Below are positions 18,371-26,967 of a stretch of 64,000 nucleotides of DNA, piece by piece. The position numbers and the translations under genes were made by a program. The notes below the pieces were generated by a model that worked only from the letters and a program-made list of their open reading frames with translations, made no database searches and was not told the origin of the DNA. Each line of letters opens with the position of its first letter. The stretch's first letter is position 1. Location of the stretch: the NCBI RefSeq assembly GCF_900105305.1, contig NZ_LT629765.1, positions 1,364,001-1,428,000 on the forward strand. Direction: 5' to 3'. This DNA comes from Corynebacterium timonense (GTDB lineage Bacteria > Actinomycetota > Actinomycetes > Mycobacteriales > Mycobacteriaceae).

Positions 18371-18376
18371 TACACT
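18371..18376 (+). promoter_or_regulatory. -10 box of the 18383 gene
   Basis: TACACT, 6 bases before the ATG at 18383, consistent with a leaderless mRNA. Confidence 0.5.
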
Positions 18377-18382
18377 GCCGCC

Positions 18383-18775
18383 ATGGGCTTCATGGACAGA
18401 CTCAGCTCCCTGTTCGGCGGCGGCGCACGTCTCGTCGACTACCCGGAGGAGTACCGCAGCGTAGAGGTACCCACTCTGCGCGTGCATACGGCGAACTTCT
18501 CCCCGGACACGGAGGAGACCCTCGTTATCATCACCCTCGCCTCGCTCGATCCGCTGTCGCTTCTCGACGCCCCACTACGCCTCACCAGCGGCAGTGAACG
18601 CCCGGTCACGTTCGTGCCCGTGCGCACGCCGAACGACCCGGCTCTCGACCCCACCCTGGGGTGGATCATCCCGGTCACGCCCGAGACGGCGGCCGAGATC
18701 GAGGCGTTGCCGCCGGGGCCGGGCGCGCACGCGCTCTCCACGCTGCACGTGGGTCTCGTGATCGAGGAGGCATAA
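18383..18775 (+). CDS. Conserved hypothetical protein, 130 aa
   Basis: I do not recognise a family. The product is soluble and acidic, with no signal peptide or membrane segment. It begins MGFMDRLSSLFGGG and contains a run of prolines and acidic residues (VTPETAAEIEALPPGPGAHAL) before a hydrophobic C-terminus. Codon use is like its neighbours and third positions are GC-rich, supporting a real gene. It is divergent from the DASS symporter gene and has a -10 box 6 bases before its ATG. Confidence 0.65.
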   Translation: MGFMDRLSSLFGGGARLVDYPEEYRSVEVPTLRVHTANFSPDTEETLVIITLASLDPLSLLDAPLRLTSGSERPVTFVPVRTPNDPALDPTLGWIIPVTPETAAEIEALPPGPGAHALSTLHVGLVIEEA

Positions 18776-18832
18776 AGACCACGCCCCCCCCGGCGCGACA
18801 GGGCAGGTCACCGGGCAGGTCTGCGACGGCGC

Positions 18833-20485
18833 CTAGGCTCGCCCTAGCGCCTCGCCCACGCGCTTACCTGAGTGGATGCACCCGCCCAGGAAGGTCCCCT
18901 CCAGGGCGTTTTTGCCGTGCATCCCGCCGCCGCCGAAGCCGGCCGCTTCGCCGCAGGCGTAGAGCCCCTCGAACACCTCGCCCTCGGCGTTCAGGGCCCG
19001 CCCGGACAGATCCGTCTCGATGCCGCCCAGCGTCTTGCGCGTGAGCACGTGCAGCCGCACGGCGATGAGCGGGCCCTTCGACTCGTCGAGCAGCCTGTGC
19101 GGCGGGTGGACGCGCACCACCTTATCGCCGAGGAAGCCGCGCGCCATGCGGATGTAGTTGACCTGGATGTCCTTGGAGAAGGGGTTGGTGACCTGCGCGT
19201 CGCGCTCGACCAGCTGGCGGCGGACGAGGTCTGCGTCGATGGGGACGTCGCCAAGCGCATTCATGCCCTCGACCAGCTCGTCGACGGTGGTGGCTGTGAC
19301 CCAATCGACGCCGTTGTCCTGGAAGGCCTTGATCGGGCCGGGCGTGCCCGAGGCCAGCTTGCCGGCGAGTTTCTTCAGCGACTTGTCCGTCAGGTCGGGG
19401 TTTTGCTCCGAACCGGAGAAGATGAATTCCTTGTCGGCGATCGCCTGGTTAAGCACGAACCACGAGTAGCCGTGCCCGGTCCGGCCGATGTGCGTGAGCG
19501 CCGCGAGGTTGTCCGAGCCCGGGAACAGGTGGGCGGGCAGGCGCTTCCCCGTCGCGTCGAGCCACAGCGCGCTCGGGCCGGGGATGATGCGGATGCCGTG
19601 GCCGGGCCAGACGGGGTCCCAGTTGATCATCCCCTCGGGGTAGTGCCACATGCGGTCGGTGTTGACCAGCCGCGCCCCCGCCTCCGCGGCGATGTCGATG
19701 CCGCTCCCGTCCACGAACTCGGGCACGCCCGTGACCATGTTCTCCGGGCACGGCCCCCAGCGGTCCTCGGGCCACGTACGGCGGACCTTCTCCAGGTTGC
19801 CGCCGATGCCGCCGGTGGCGATGACCACGGCCACTCCCCGCAGCTCGAAAGCCTCGAGCTCCTCGCTATTCGACGCCTCCCCGCGCGCCCCGGGGTCGTC
19901 GGCAAGCCTGGCCCCGCGAACGCCAACGACGCGGCCGCCCTCAACGATGAGCCCGTCGACGCGGTGCCGGAAGCGGAACTCCACCACCCCCTCGTCCTCC
20001 GCCCGCGCGAGCGGCTCTGCAAACACCCGGACGACCTCGGGGCCGGTGCCCCAGGTGACGTGGAAGCGCGGCACCGAGTTGCCGTGGCCGGAGGCATCGC
20101 CGGAGCCGCGCTCGGCCCAGCCGACGGTCGGCAGCACGCGCAGGCCGAGGTTTTTGAGGTAACCGTGCATCTCGTTCGCCGCGAAGCGCACGAACTCCCT
20201 CCCCCATCTGCGAGGCCACTCGTCGTACTCCTCGTCGTCGTAGTCGGCGGAGTTCTCCCAGTCCATCCACGCGAGCTCCTCGGTGTCCGTGACCCGCATG
20301 AGCCGCTGCTCCGGCGTGCCCGCCATGAACAGACCGCCAAGCGACCAGAAGGCCTGCCCGCCGAGGTTTCGCCTGCTTTCCTGGTCGACGAAGATCACCC
20401 GGCGCCCAGCCTTACTGGCCTCGTAACCAGCGACGAGCCCGGCAAGACCGGTTCCAACGACGATGACTGCCCCAGTTGCTTTCAT
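18833..20485 (-). CDS. FAD-binding dehydrogenase (fumarate reductase/KstD-like flavoprotein)
   Basis: 550 residues. The N-terminal VVGTGLAGLVAGYEASKAGRRV with a following acidic residue binds FAD. LRVLPTVGWAERG and the C-terminal GLYACGEAAGFGGGGMHGKNALEGTFLGGC are typical of the FAD_binding_2 family that includes fumarate reductases and 3-ketosteroid dehydrogenases. The family close to mycobacterial putative FAD-binding dehydrogenases fits best; its substrate is unknown. No Tat signal is seen. TAGTGT 7 bases before the ATG suggests a leaderless mRNA. Confidence 0.88.
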   Translation of the reverse strand: MKATGAVIVVGTGLAGLVAGYEASKAGRRVIFVDQESRRNLGGQAFWSLGGLFMAGTPEQRLMRVTDTEELAWMDWENSADYDDEEYDEWPRRWGREFVRFAANEMHGYLKNLGLRVLPTVGWAERGSGDASGHGNSVPRFHVTWGTGPEVVRVFAEPLARAEDEGVVEFRFRHRVDGLIVEGGRVVGVRGARLADDPGARGEASNSEELEAFELRGVAVVIATGGIGGNLEKVRRTWPEDRWGPCPENMVTGVPEFVDGSGIDIAAEAGARLVNTDRMWHYPEGMINWDPVWPGHGIRIIPGPSALWLDATGKRLPAHLFPGSDNLAALTHIGRTGHGYSWFVLNQAIADKEFIFSGSEQNPDLTDKSLKKLAGKLASGTPGPIKAFQDNGVDWVTATTVDELVEGMNALGDVPIDADLVRRQLVERDAQVTNPFSKDIQVNYIRMARGFLGDKVVRVHPPHRLLDESKGPLIAVRLHVLTRKTLGGIETDLSGRALNAEGEVFEGLYACGEAAGFGGGGMHGKNALEGTFLGGCIHSGKRVGEALGRA

Positions 20486-20492
20486 GGGCGAA

Positions 20493-20498
20493 ACACTA
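20493..20498 (-). promoter_or_regulatory. -10 box of the FAD dehydrogenase gene
   Basis: Minus-strand TAGTGT, 7 bases before the ATG at 20485. Confidence 0.5.
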
Positions 20499-20674
20499 CC
20501 GAAACTTGGGCCCGCCGTGGTGAAAAAATTTCCGTCGCGTCACCAAGCGTTCACTCCCTTCGCTGAGCGGCCTCTATGTGCGAGCTGTAATGTGGCTAGA
20601 AGCCCGCGGCCATAAGGCACCGCGGAACGACGCTCGCGCGCTCCTGCGCGCTTTGTTCTGAGAAAGGGTTTGCT

Positions 20675-21871
20675 GTGCGGATTGCAGTTCTTGGCGGTGA
20701 CGGGTTTTGCGGTTGGCCAGCCTCGTTGCACCTGTCCGACCTCGGCCACGACGTCACCATCGTGGACAACCTCTCCCGGCGCGCCATCGACGAAGAACTC
20801 GGCGCGGAGTCGCTCACCCCGATCGCGTCGATCGAGGAGCGCTTGACCGCGTGGACAGAAGTCTCGAGCCGCGAGATCGGCTTCGTCAACCTTGACGTCG
20901 CACGCGACTTCGACAGTCTGCTCGACTTCATCACGCAGTTCCGCCCCGACGCTGTGATCCACTTCGCGGAGCAGCGCGCCGCGCCGTACTCGATGAAGAA
21001 CAACCGCACGAAGCGCTACACGGTGGACAACAACGTCAACGCCACGCACAACCTGCTCGTGGCCATTGTCGAGTCGGGCCTCGACGTCCACGTTGTCCAC
21101 CTGGGCACGATGGGCGTCTACGGTTACGGCACCGCGGGGATGAAAATCCCGGAGGGCTACCTCGACGTCAAGGTGGACGCCGGCGAGTACGGCATGATCG
21201 ACCAGCAAATCCTCTACCCCACTAACCCGGGCTCGGTCTACCACATGACGAAGGTGCTCGACCAGAACCTGTTCGCCTACTACGCCAAGAACGACGAGCT
21301 GCGCATCACCGACCTGCACCAGGGCATCATCTGGGGCACCCACACCCCGCAGACGGAGCGCGACGAGCGCCTGATCAACCGCTTCGACTACGACGGCGAC
21401 TACGGCACGGTGCTCAACCGTTTCCTCATGCAGGCGGCGGTGGGCTACCCGCTGACCGTGCACGGCACCGGTGGGCAGACCCGCGCCTTCATCCACATCC
21501 GGGACATGGCCAAGTGCATCCAGCTGGCGGTGGAGAACCCGCCGCAGCGCGGCGAGCGCGTCAAGATCTTCAACCAGATGACCGAGACCCACCGCGTACG
21601 CGACTTGGCCGAGCTCGTCGCCCGCATCTCCGGCGCGGAGGTGGCCCTCGTGCCCAACCCGCGCAAGGAGTCCGCGGAAAACGAGCTGCACGTCGCCAAC
21701 GACACCTTCCTCAGCCTGGGGCTGGAGCCGACCTTCCTCGAAGAAGGCCTGCTGCGCGAGGTCGAGGACGTGGCGAAGAAGTACGCCCAGCGCGCCGACC
21801 GCTCGAAGATCCCCGCTCGCTCCCTGTGGACCGCCGCCCAGTCCGAAGGCGTCCCCTCCGGCGAGAAGTAA
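20675..21871 (+). CDS. sqdB: UDP-sulfoquinovose synthase-like NAD-dependent epimerase/dehydratase
   Basis: 398 residues of the extended SDR family. The start MRIAVLGGDGFCGWPASLHLS has the GGDG(Y/F)CGW dinucleotide motif seen in SqdB/SQD1. HFAEQRAAPYSM, HLGTMGVYG (Thr of the active site) and VYHMTK (YxxxK) also match that family, as does ITDLHQGIIWG. SqdB makes UDP-sulfoquinovose from UDP-glucose and sulfite. The next gene, one base later, resembles the SqdX glycosyltransferase, so the two probably make a sulfoquinovosyl lipid. The GTG start follows AGAAAGGG. Similarity is by motif; activity with sulfite is inferred. Confidence 0.85.
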   Translation: MRIAVLGGDGFCGWPASLHLSDLGHDVTIVDNLSRRAIDEELGAESLTPIASIEERLTAWTEVSSREIGFVNLDVARDFDSLLDFITQFRPDAVIHFAEQRAAPYSMKNNRTKRYTVDNNVNATHNLLVAIVESGLDVHVVHLGTMGVYGYGTAGMKIPEGYLDVKVDAGEYGMIDQQILYPTNPGSVYHMTKVLDQNLFAYYAKNDELRITDLHQGIIWGTHTPQTERDERLINRFDYDGDYGTVLNRFLMQAAVGYPLTVHGTGGQTRAFIHIRDMAKCIQLAVENPPQRGERVKIFNQMTETHRVRDLAELVARISGAEVALVPNPRKESAENELHVANDTFLSLGLEPTFLEEGLLREVEDVAKKYAQRADRSKIPARSLWTAAQSEGVPSGEK

Positions 21872-23020
21872 ATGCGCATCGCCTTTTTCACCGAGGTCTT
21901 CCACCCGAAGATCGACGGGGTGGTCACCCGGACGTCGCGCACCCTCGAGCAGCTCGCGGAGATGGGCCACGAGGCCCTCATCTTCGCCACCGGCACCCCG
22001 CCCAGCGAGTACGCCGGCTTCGAGGTGGTGAAGGTGCCCTCCCTGCCGTTTTGGCCGGTCTACCCGGAAATCCATTTCGGGCTCCCCGCCCCGCGCATGC
22101 CGCGCGCGCTCGCCGAGTTTCGCCCCGACGTTGCCCACGCGATCAACCCGATCTGGACGGCGGGCTTTTCGGCCCTCTACGCGCGCAGCAGGGGCATCCC
22201 CATTGTCGCCTCCTTCCACACCGACGTTCCCGAATACACACGCCGGCTGGGCATCCCGTGGGTCAAGCCAATCGCGGAGTTCGGGCTTCGCCTGTTCCAC
22301 AACCGCGCCGTGACTAACCTGGTCACCTCCGGACCCATGCTGGACAAGGCCGCCGACTACGGCATGACGCACCTCGAGCTGTGGCCGAAGGCCGTGGACA
22401 CCGTTGGCTTTTCCCCCGAGCTCCGCTCGCGCGACGCGCGCAGCCTGCTAAGCGACGGCCACCCCGACGCCCCCCTCGTCACCTACGTCGGCCGGATCTC
22501 CGCCGAAAAGGACGTCGAGCGCACCCTCGGGATCATGGACGAGGTGCGCCGGCAGATCCCCGACGCGCGCCTCGCTCTCGTCGGCGAGGGGCCGCAGTAC
22601 GAGCAGCTACGTGAGCGGATGGACCGGGACTGGATCACGTTCACCGGCTATCTCTCCGGCGAGACGCTCGCCGCAGCCTTCGCCTCGGGCGACGTCTTCC
22701 TCTTCCCCTCGACGACGGAGACCCTCGGTTTTGTCGCGCTCGAGTCGTTCGCCTCGGGCGTGCCCGTCGTCGGCGCACGCGCGGGCGGGGTCCCCTTCGT
22801 CATCGAGGACGGCACCACCGGCTTCCTCGTCGACCCGCAGCTGCCCGACTCCGCCTGGGCCGAACGCGTGGTCACCCTCCTGCGGGAACCGGACACCCGC
22901 GAGCGCATGGCTGCCGCCGCCCGCCAGGAGGCACAGAGGTGGTCGTGGCGGGCATCCACCGAGAAGCTGGTGGAGGTCTACGAAGCAGCAGTCGCGAGCG
23001 CAGCCCCGCGCCGCAGCTAG
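21872..23020 (+). CDS. sqdX: GT4 glycosyltransferase, SqdX-like (sulfoquinovosyl or mannosyl transferase to diacylglycerol lipid)
   Basis: 382 residues with the GT-B fold of family 4. MRIAFFTEVFHPKIDGVVTR, the ASFHTDVPEYTRRLG segment, YVGRISAEKDVE and the E-x7-E motif ETLGFVALE are visible. These match SqdX, which moves sulfoquinovose from UDP to diacylglycerol, but the related corynebacterial MgtA/PimB mannosyltransferases share them. The start ATG abuts the sqdB stop, so the two are translationally coupled. The pairing favours the SqdX role. The stop overlaps gapB's in CTAG. Confidence 0.8.
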   Translation: MRIAFFTEVFHPKIDGVVTRTSRTLEQLAEMGHEALIFATGTPPSEYAGFEVVKVPSLPFWPVYPEIHFGLPAPRMPRALAEFRPDVAHAINPIWTAGFSALYARSRGIPIVASFHTDVPEYTRRLGIPWVKPIAEFGLRLFHNRAVTNLVTSGPMLDKAADYGMTHLELWPKAVDTVGFSPELRSRDARSLLSDGHPDAPLVTYVGRISAEKDVERTLGIMDEVRRQIPDARLALVGEGPQYEQLRERMDRDWITFTGYLSGETLAAAFASGDVFLFPSTTETLGFVALESFASGVPVVGARAGGVPFVIEDGTTGFLVDPQLPDSAWAERVVTLLREPDTRERMAAAARQEAQRWSWRASTEKLVEVYEAAVASAAPRRS

Positions 23021-24477
23021 CGGATCTCCTGCGGGTCCTTGCGCGCCGGGTAGATCGTCGGGCGGACGCCGCCGATCTCCTCGACGATACGGATGACCTG
23101 GTTGGAGTAGCCGTACTCGTTGTCGTACCAGACGTAGAGGACGAGGTGGTTGCCTGAGGCGATGGTGGCCAGGCCATCGACGACACCAGCGTGGGTGGAG
23201 CCGAGCAGGTCGGTGGAGACGATGTCCGGGGAGTTGATGTAGTCGATCTGCTGGCGCAGGTTGGAGTCGGTGGACACGCGGCGGAGGAAGTCGTTGACCT
23301 CGTCTTTGTCCACCTCCTTGTCCAGGTCGAGGTTGAGCACCGCCATGGAGACATCCGGGGTGGGCACCCGGATGGCGTTCCCTGTGAGCTTGCCCTCAAA
23401 TTCGGGCAGCGCCTTCGACACGGCCTTGGCCGCGCCGGTCTCGGTGAGCACCATGTTCAGCGCGGCGGCGCGGCCGCGGCGCGGGCCCTTGTGGTAGTTG
23501 TCCGCCAAGTTTTGGTCGTTGGTGTAGGCGTGGACCGTCTCCACGTGGCCGTGTGTGACGCCGTAGCGGTCGTTGATCACCTTGAGCACCGGGGTGATGC
23601 CGTTGGTGGTGCACGACGCCGCGGAAATGACGCGGTCCGACTCCTCGGTGGTGATGTCGCCGTGGTTGACGCCGTAGACGATGTTGCGCACGTCGCCCTT
23701 GCCCGGGGCGGTGAGCACGACGCGGTCGACGCCGGAGGACTCGAGGTGCTGCGACAGGCCGGCGCGGTCGCGCCAGCGGCCCGTGTTGTCCACCACGATG
23801 GCGTTGTCGATGCCGTAGCTGGTGTAGTCGATCGAGGCCGGGTCGTCGGAGTAGATCATCTGAATCGGGGTGCCGTTGGCCCAGATGATCTCCTTGTCCT
23901 CGTCGACGGAGATGGTGCCGTTGAAGGCGCCGTGGACCGAGTCGCGGCGCAGCAGGGAGGCGCGCTTGAGGATGTCGTCGGATCCCTTCTTGCGTACAAC
24001 CACCGCGCGGAGGCGGACACCGCCGTACATCGCCTCGCGGGCGATAAGGATGCGCGCAAGCAGGCGGCCGATACGGCCGAAGCCGTAGAGGACCACGTCG
24101 CGCGGCTGAAGCTCGTCGCCGCCATTGATGACCTCGCCGAGCTCTTCCTCGAGGTAGGAGCGCAGGTTCTGGCCCTCGACGCGCGCGAAGTTCTTAGCCA
24201 GGCGGCCCAGATCAATGGAGGCGGTGCCGAGGTTGAGCTGGACGAGCTCCCTGAGGATCGGCAGGGTCTCGTCGAGGGGCAGCTCGCGCTCGACGATGCG
24301 GCGCGCGTAACGGTGCGCCTTGATGATGTCGATGTCGGTCACACCCACCAGAAGCCGCCCGTAGATCGAGGTGACCACGTTGTTTTCGCGGTGCAGCTGG
24401 CTGATGAGGGGCAGCATCTCCTGCGCGAGGGTCAGCTTGTGGTTCCAATCGTTGGAGGTGGGGGTTGCGTCAGTCAC
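23017..24477 (-). CDS. gapB: Glyceraldehyde-3-phosphate dehydrogenase, long GapB type
   Basis: 486 residues, about 140 longer than ordinary GAPDH. An N-terminal helical extension (about 1-125, MTDATPTSNDWNHKLTLAQEM...) precedes VVLYGFGRIGRLLARILIARE (NAD-binding) and the nucleophile motif SAASCTTNGITPV. GapB of C. glutamicum has the same long form and is linked to gluconeogenesis with NADP preference; that assignment here is by family. The GTG start lies behind AAAGAAGGACC. A -10 TAGAAT lies at 24560-24555. Confidence 0.93.
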   Translation of the reverse strand: MTDATPTSNDWNHKLTLAQEMLPLISQLHRENNVVTSIYGRLLVGVTDIDIIKAHRYARRIVERELPLDETLPILRELVQLNLGTASIDLGRLAKNFARVEGQNLRSYLEEELGEVINGGDELQPRDVVLYGFGRIGRLLARILIAREAMYGGVRLRAVVVRKKGSDDILKRASLLRRDSVHGAFNGTISVDEDKEIIWANGTPIQMIYSDDPASIDYTSYGIDNAIVVDNTGRWRDRAGLSQHLESSGVDRVVLTAPGKGDVRNIVYGVNHGDITTEESDRVISAASCTTNGITPVLKVINDRYGVTHGHVETVHAYTNDQNLADNYHKGPRRGRAAALNMVLTETGAAKAVSKALPEFEGKLTGNAIRVPTPDVSMAVLNLDLDKEVDKDEVNDFLRRVSTDSNLRQQIDYINSPDIVSTDLLGSTHAGVVDGLATIASGNHLVLYVWYDNEYGYSNQVIRIVEEIGGVRPTIYPARKDPQEIR

Positions 24478-24554
24478 AGTGGTCCTTCTTTAGGCTTCGT
24501 GAGGCGGGTGTTCTACCAAAATGTGCGCGTCCCGGGGGTACGCGCTGGCCGCCT

Positions 24555-24560
24555 ATTCTA
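24555..24560 (-). promoter_or_regulatory. -10 box of gapB
   Basis: Minus-strand TAGAAT, 77 bases before the gapB GTG, leaving a leader of about 70 bases with AAAGAAGGACC as ribosome-binding site. Confidence 0.45.
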
Positions 24561-24612
24561 ACGGAAAGACTCCCGCCGGAACCCCAACCGGGCGCGGCGG
24601 GGGCACCCCCGA

Positions 24613-25617
24613 TCAGCGCAGGACCGCGCGGTACCTATCGGGTTCCGGCTGCGGCGCGAAGCTGGCGTCGCGGCTTTTGTCCACGAGCACCGCGCGCACG
24701 CCCTCCGCGAAGTCGGGTTCCCGGGTGAGTACGGAGCCCAGCGCGAGCTCGTTGCGCAGCGCGGCCTCCAGGTCGCGGTTGGCGTTCACGCGGATCAGTT
24801 CCGCTGCGGCGACGAGCGCCGAGGGCGAGGCCTGGGCAGTGAGCTCCCCGACCAGCTCGGCAAACTCGGGGTTCTCGCCGAGGCGTGCGGAGATGTCGGC
24901 CCATGGGCCGTCGAAAAGCGCATCGATGGGTTCGTACCACTGCTCGAGGGCCGAAGGGCCGGGCTCGAGCGCAACCTCGTCGAGCACCCCGAGGCCCTCC
25001 GTGGCGATGCGTTCGGCGAGGCCCTCGAGGGTCTCGGCGGCGACCTTGTGGGTCGCCAGGCCCGTGGCCAGCATGTCGTCGGCCGTGAGGCGGTAGCCCG
25101 TCAGCGCGAGGAAGGCGCCGAGCGCCTGCGAGGGGTGCCCGGGGAGGTTCTGGAGCAGCCAGCTCATGCCGACGTCCGTGACAAAGCCGATGTTCATCTC
25201 CGGCATGGAGGCAAACGCCTCCTCGGAGACCACCATGTGCGAACCGTGCGCGGAGACGCCGAGACCGCCGCCCATGTCGACGCCGCCGACGAGGGCGATG
25301 TAGGGCTTCGGGTAGCGCGCAATGTCAAGGTTGAGCGCGTACTCCTCCTCGAAGTAGCGGTCCACGTGATCGGCGTTGCCGCTGAGAATCCCCTCGCGGG
25401 CAGCCTTGACGTCGCCGCCGGAGCAAAAGTGCTTGCCGGCGGAGCGGATCACGACCTGCTCGATGGCATCGTCGTCGCGCCACTGCCCGAGGATGTCAGC
25501 GAGCTGGGTGATCATGTCGTAGCTGAGAGAGTTCAGCGCCTTGGGACGATCAAGGGTGATGATGCCCGTGCGCTCCACGACCTGCGTGATTACCTGCGGT
25601 GATTCATGCGTACTCAT
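24613..25617 (-). CDS. Enoyl-CoA hydratase/isomerase family, 3-hydroxyisobutyryl-CoA hydrolase-like
   Basis: 334 residues, longer than simple enoyl-CoA hydratases and of the length of 3-hydroxyisobutyryl-CoA hydrolases of valine breakdown. GIITLDRPKALNSLSYDMI, HFCSGGDVKA (oxyanion hole) and VDMGGGLGVSAHGSHMVVSE are crotonase motifs; MPEMNIGFVTDVGMSWLLQNLPG matches the hydrolase subgroup. The ATG at 25617 gives the usual N-terminus; another ATG lies at 25641. No valine-catabolic neighbours are present, so the substrate is inferred. Confidence 0.85.
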   Translation of the reverse strand: MSTHESPQVITQVVERTGIITLDRPKALNSLSYDMITQLADILGQWRDDDAIEQVVIRSAGKHFCSGGDVKAAREGILSGNADHVDRYFEEEYALNLDIARYPKPYIALVGGVDMGGGLGVSAHGSHMVVSEEAFASMPEMNIGFVTDVGMSWLLQNLPGHPSQALGAFLALTGYRLTADDMLATGLATHKVAAETLEGLAERIATEGLGVLDEVALEPGPSALEQWYEPIDALFDGPWADISARLGENPEFAELVGELTAQASPSALVAAAELIRVNANRDLEAALRNELALGSVLTREPDFAEGVRAVLVDKSRDASFAPQPEPDRYRAVLR

Positions 25618-25708
25618 GGTCCCAAGTGTTCCACAACACATGAACCATGAACACCGTCACCGAAATCATACTTTTAGTTGATTGACCCCGCCGCCTCCGC
25701 GTTTATGA

Positions 25709-25727
25709 TTAGGCAAGGCTTACCTAC
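25709..25727. promoter_or_regulatory. DtxR-like iron box upstream of hmuO
   Basis: TTAGGCAAGGCTTACCTAC matches the 19-base DtxR consensus TTAGGTTAGGCTAACCTAA at 15 positions and lies 19 bases before the hmuO ATG. DtxR with ferrous iron would repress hmuO. Confidence 0.75.
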
Positions 25728-25746
25728 ATATCTAAAGGAGGACCTC

Positions 25747-26400
25747 ATGACAATGTCCCTCGCCGCCCCGCTGTCGGCGGCCCTGCGCGACGAGACCGCG
25801 ACCGCCCACCACGACGCAGAAAACACGGACTTCATGTCCGCTCTCGTCCGCGGCGAGCTGCCCCGCGACGGAGTCGTCGACCTCACCGCCCAGTACTGGT
25901 TCGTCTACTCTGCGCTGGAAGAGGCGGTGCGACGACTCCCCCGCGACCCCGTCTTTGCCGCCATCGCCGATCGACGCCTCGAGCGCGTCCCCGCCCTCGA
26001 AGCCGACCTGGCCCACCTGCTTGGACCGGAGTGGCGCTCGGCGATCGTCCCCACCCGTGCGACCCTCGCCTACGCTGCTCAACTCGATTCCTTCGGGCCC
26101 GACGACGCCCCAGCCATCGTCGCCCACCACTACGTGCGCTACCTCGGCGACATCGCCGGTGGCCAGGTCATCGCCCGCATGCTGTCCGCGAACTACGGGC
26201 TCGACGCCCAGGCCCTGAACTTCTACGATTTCTCGGCCGTGGGCAAGATCCCGCCCTTCCGGGCCCGCTACCGCGAGGCACTCGATGCGCTCGAACTCAC
26301 GGACGCCGAACGCGCCCGCCTCATCGGCGCAGCGAAGGAGGCCTTCGCGCTCAACCAGGCAGTCTTCACCGAACTTCAGGGACGCTGCCGCAACGCGTAG
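25747..26400 (+). CDS. hmuO: Haem oxygenase (biliverdin-producing)
   Basis: 217 residues of the HmuO family, which opens haem to biliverdin, CO and iron. The N-terminal LRDETATAHHDAENTDFM holds the proximal haem His; YVRYLGDIAGGQVIARM is the distal-helix signature, with the flexible glycines. The ATG follows AAAGGAGGACCTC, and a DtxR-like box overlaps the promoter, so iron starvation should induce it. It lies next to the hta/hmu haem import genes, whose haem it would degrade. Confidence 0.96.
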   Translation: MTMSLAAPLSAALRDETATAHHDAENTDFMSALVRGELPRDGVVDLTAQYWFVYSALEEAVRRLPRDPVFAAIADRRLERVPALEADLAHLLGPEWRSAIVPTRATLAYAAQLDSFGPDDAPAIVAHHYVRYLGDIAGGQVIARMLSANYGLDAQALNFYDFSAVGKIPPFRARYREALDALELTDAERARLIGAAKEAFALNQAVFTELQGRCRNA

Positions 26401-26481
26401 CGCCGTGCCCGCCGCGCGGGCGTTGTGACCACGGGCGTTGTGACGAAGCCCGCGCACGCGATCCCCTGGGGCCGCAGTGCG

Positions 26482-26874
26482 CTAGGCCAGCGCCAGTGTC
26501 GCCCAGGCGAGGGCGGCGCACACGCCGCCCACGATGACCCCGCCGGTGAGCGTGTAGTCGGCGGGGACGAAAAACAGCCCCGCGACAACGATCGCCGCGA
26601 TAAGCAGCCACATGCCGGCGGTGATCGCTCCCGCTTTCCACGTATCCCGGGCCGGATCGGACGCGGGCTTGCGCGCCGCCAACACCACGAGTCCGACGAT
26701 CAGAACAGCGGCCGCCCCGAGGGCGACCGGCAGGATGCCGGCGGTACCCCCGAACGCGAGGACCCCCACGCACAGGCTGATCACCAGCCGCTCGAGAGAC
26801 CTGCGCGTATCCGCGTTTCCGCGCTGCACCGCAGAGCTCACAACGGCGATCGTTTCCGTGTCGTTTTCCCGCAC
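26482..26874 (-). CDS. Unknown membrane protein, four predicted TM segments, under shared DtxR boxes
   Basis: 130 residues. A short polar N-terminus is followed by four hydrophobic stretches: VISLCVGVLAFGGTAGILPV, ALGAAAVLIVGLVVLA, AITAGMWLLIAAIVVAGLFFV and GGVIVGGVCAALAWATLALA. I recognise no family. The GTG follows AAAGGGGTACC, a good ribosome-binding site. It is divergent from htaA; the 93 bases between them hold two DtxR-like boxes, so it is probably iron-regulated. A role in haem or iron handling is inference from position only. Confidence 0.65.
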   Translation of the reverse strand: MRENDTETIAVVSSAVQRGNADTRRSLERLVISLCVGVLAFGGTAGILPVALGAAAVLIVGLVVLAARKPASDPARDTWKAGAITAGMWLLIAAIVVAGLFFVPADYTLTGGVIVGGVCAALAWATLALA

Positions 26875-26886
26875 GGTACCCCTTTC

Positions 26887-26905
26887 TTAAGTTTGCCTTG
26901 CCTTA
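26887..26905. promoter_or_regulatory. DtxR-like box (weaker) in the htaA divergent promoter
   Basis: Read on the minus strand, TAAGGCAAGGCAAACTTAA matches the DtxR consensus at 14 of 19 positions. It lies 13 bases before the start of the 4-TM gene and next to a better box at 26916. Confidence 0.5.
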
Positions 26906-26915
26906 ATTGCAAACT

Positions 26916-26934
26916 TGAGGTTAGCCTAACCTGG
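26916..26934. promoter_or_regulatory. DtxR-like box upstream of htaA
   Basis: TGAGGTTAGCCTAACCTGG matches the DtxR consensus at 15 of 19 positions, with the AGGTTAG/CTAACCT core intact, 33 bases before the htaA ATG. Confidence 0.75.
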
Positions 26935-26967
26935 CACGTAATACTATCCCCGGCCGCAAAGGACCCC

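Noticed and set aside
18872-20566. Plus-strand open frame of about 560 codons opposite the FAD dehydrogenase
   Set aside because: Antisense shadow without motifs; the minus-strand flavoprotein is unambiguous.
26414-26455. Inverted repeat GCGCGGGC/GCCCGCGC and a 12-base direct repeat GGGCGTTGTGAC after hmuO
   Set aside because: The loop is long, there is no T-run and the sequence is simple GC-rich text between convergent genes; a terminator role is possible but not supported.
26425-26967. Upstream extension of the htaA frame
   Set aside because: It runs antisense through the 4-TM gene and the DtxR boxes; the signal peptide starts at the ATG at 26968.
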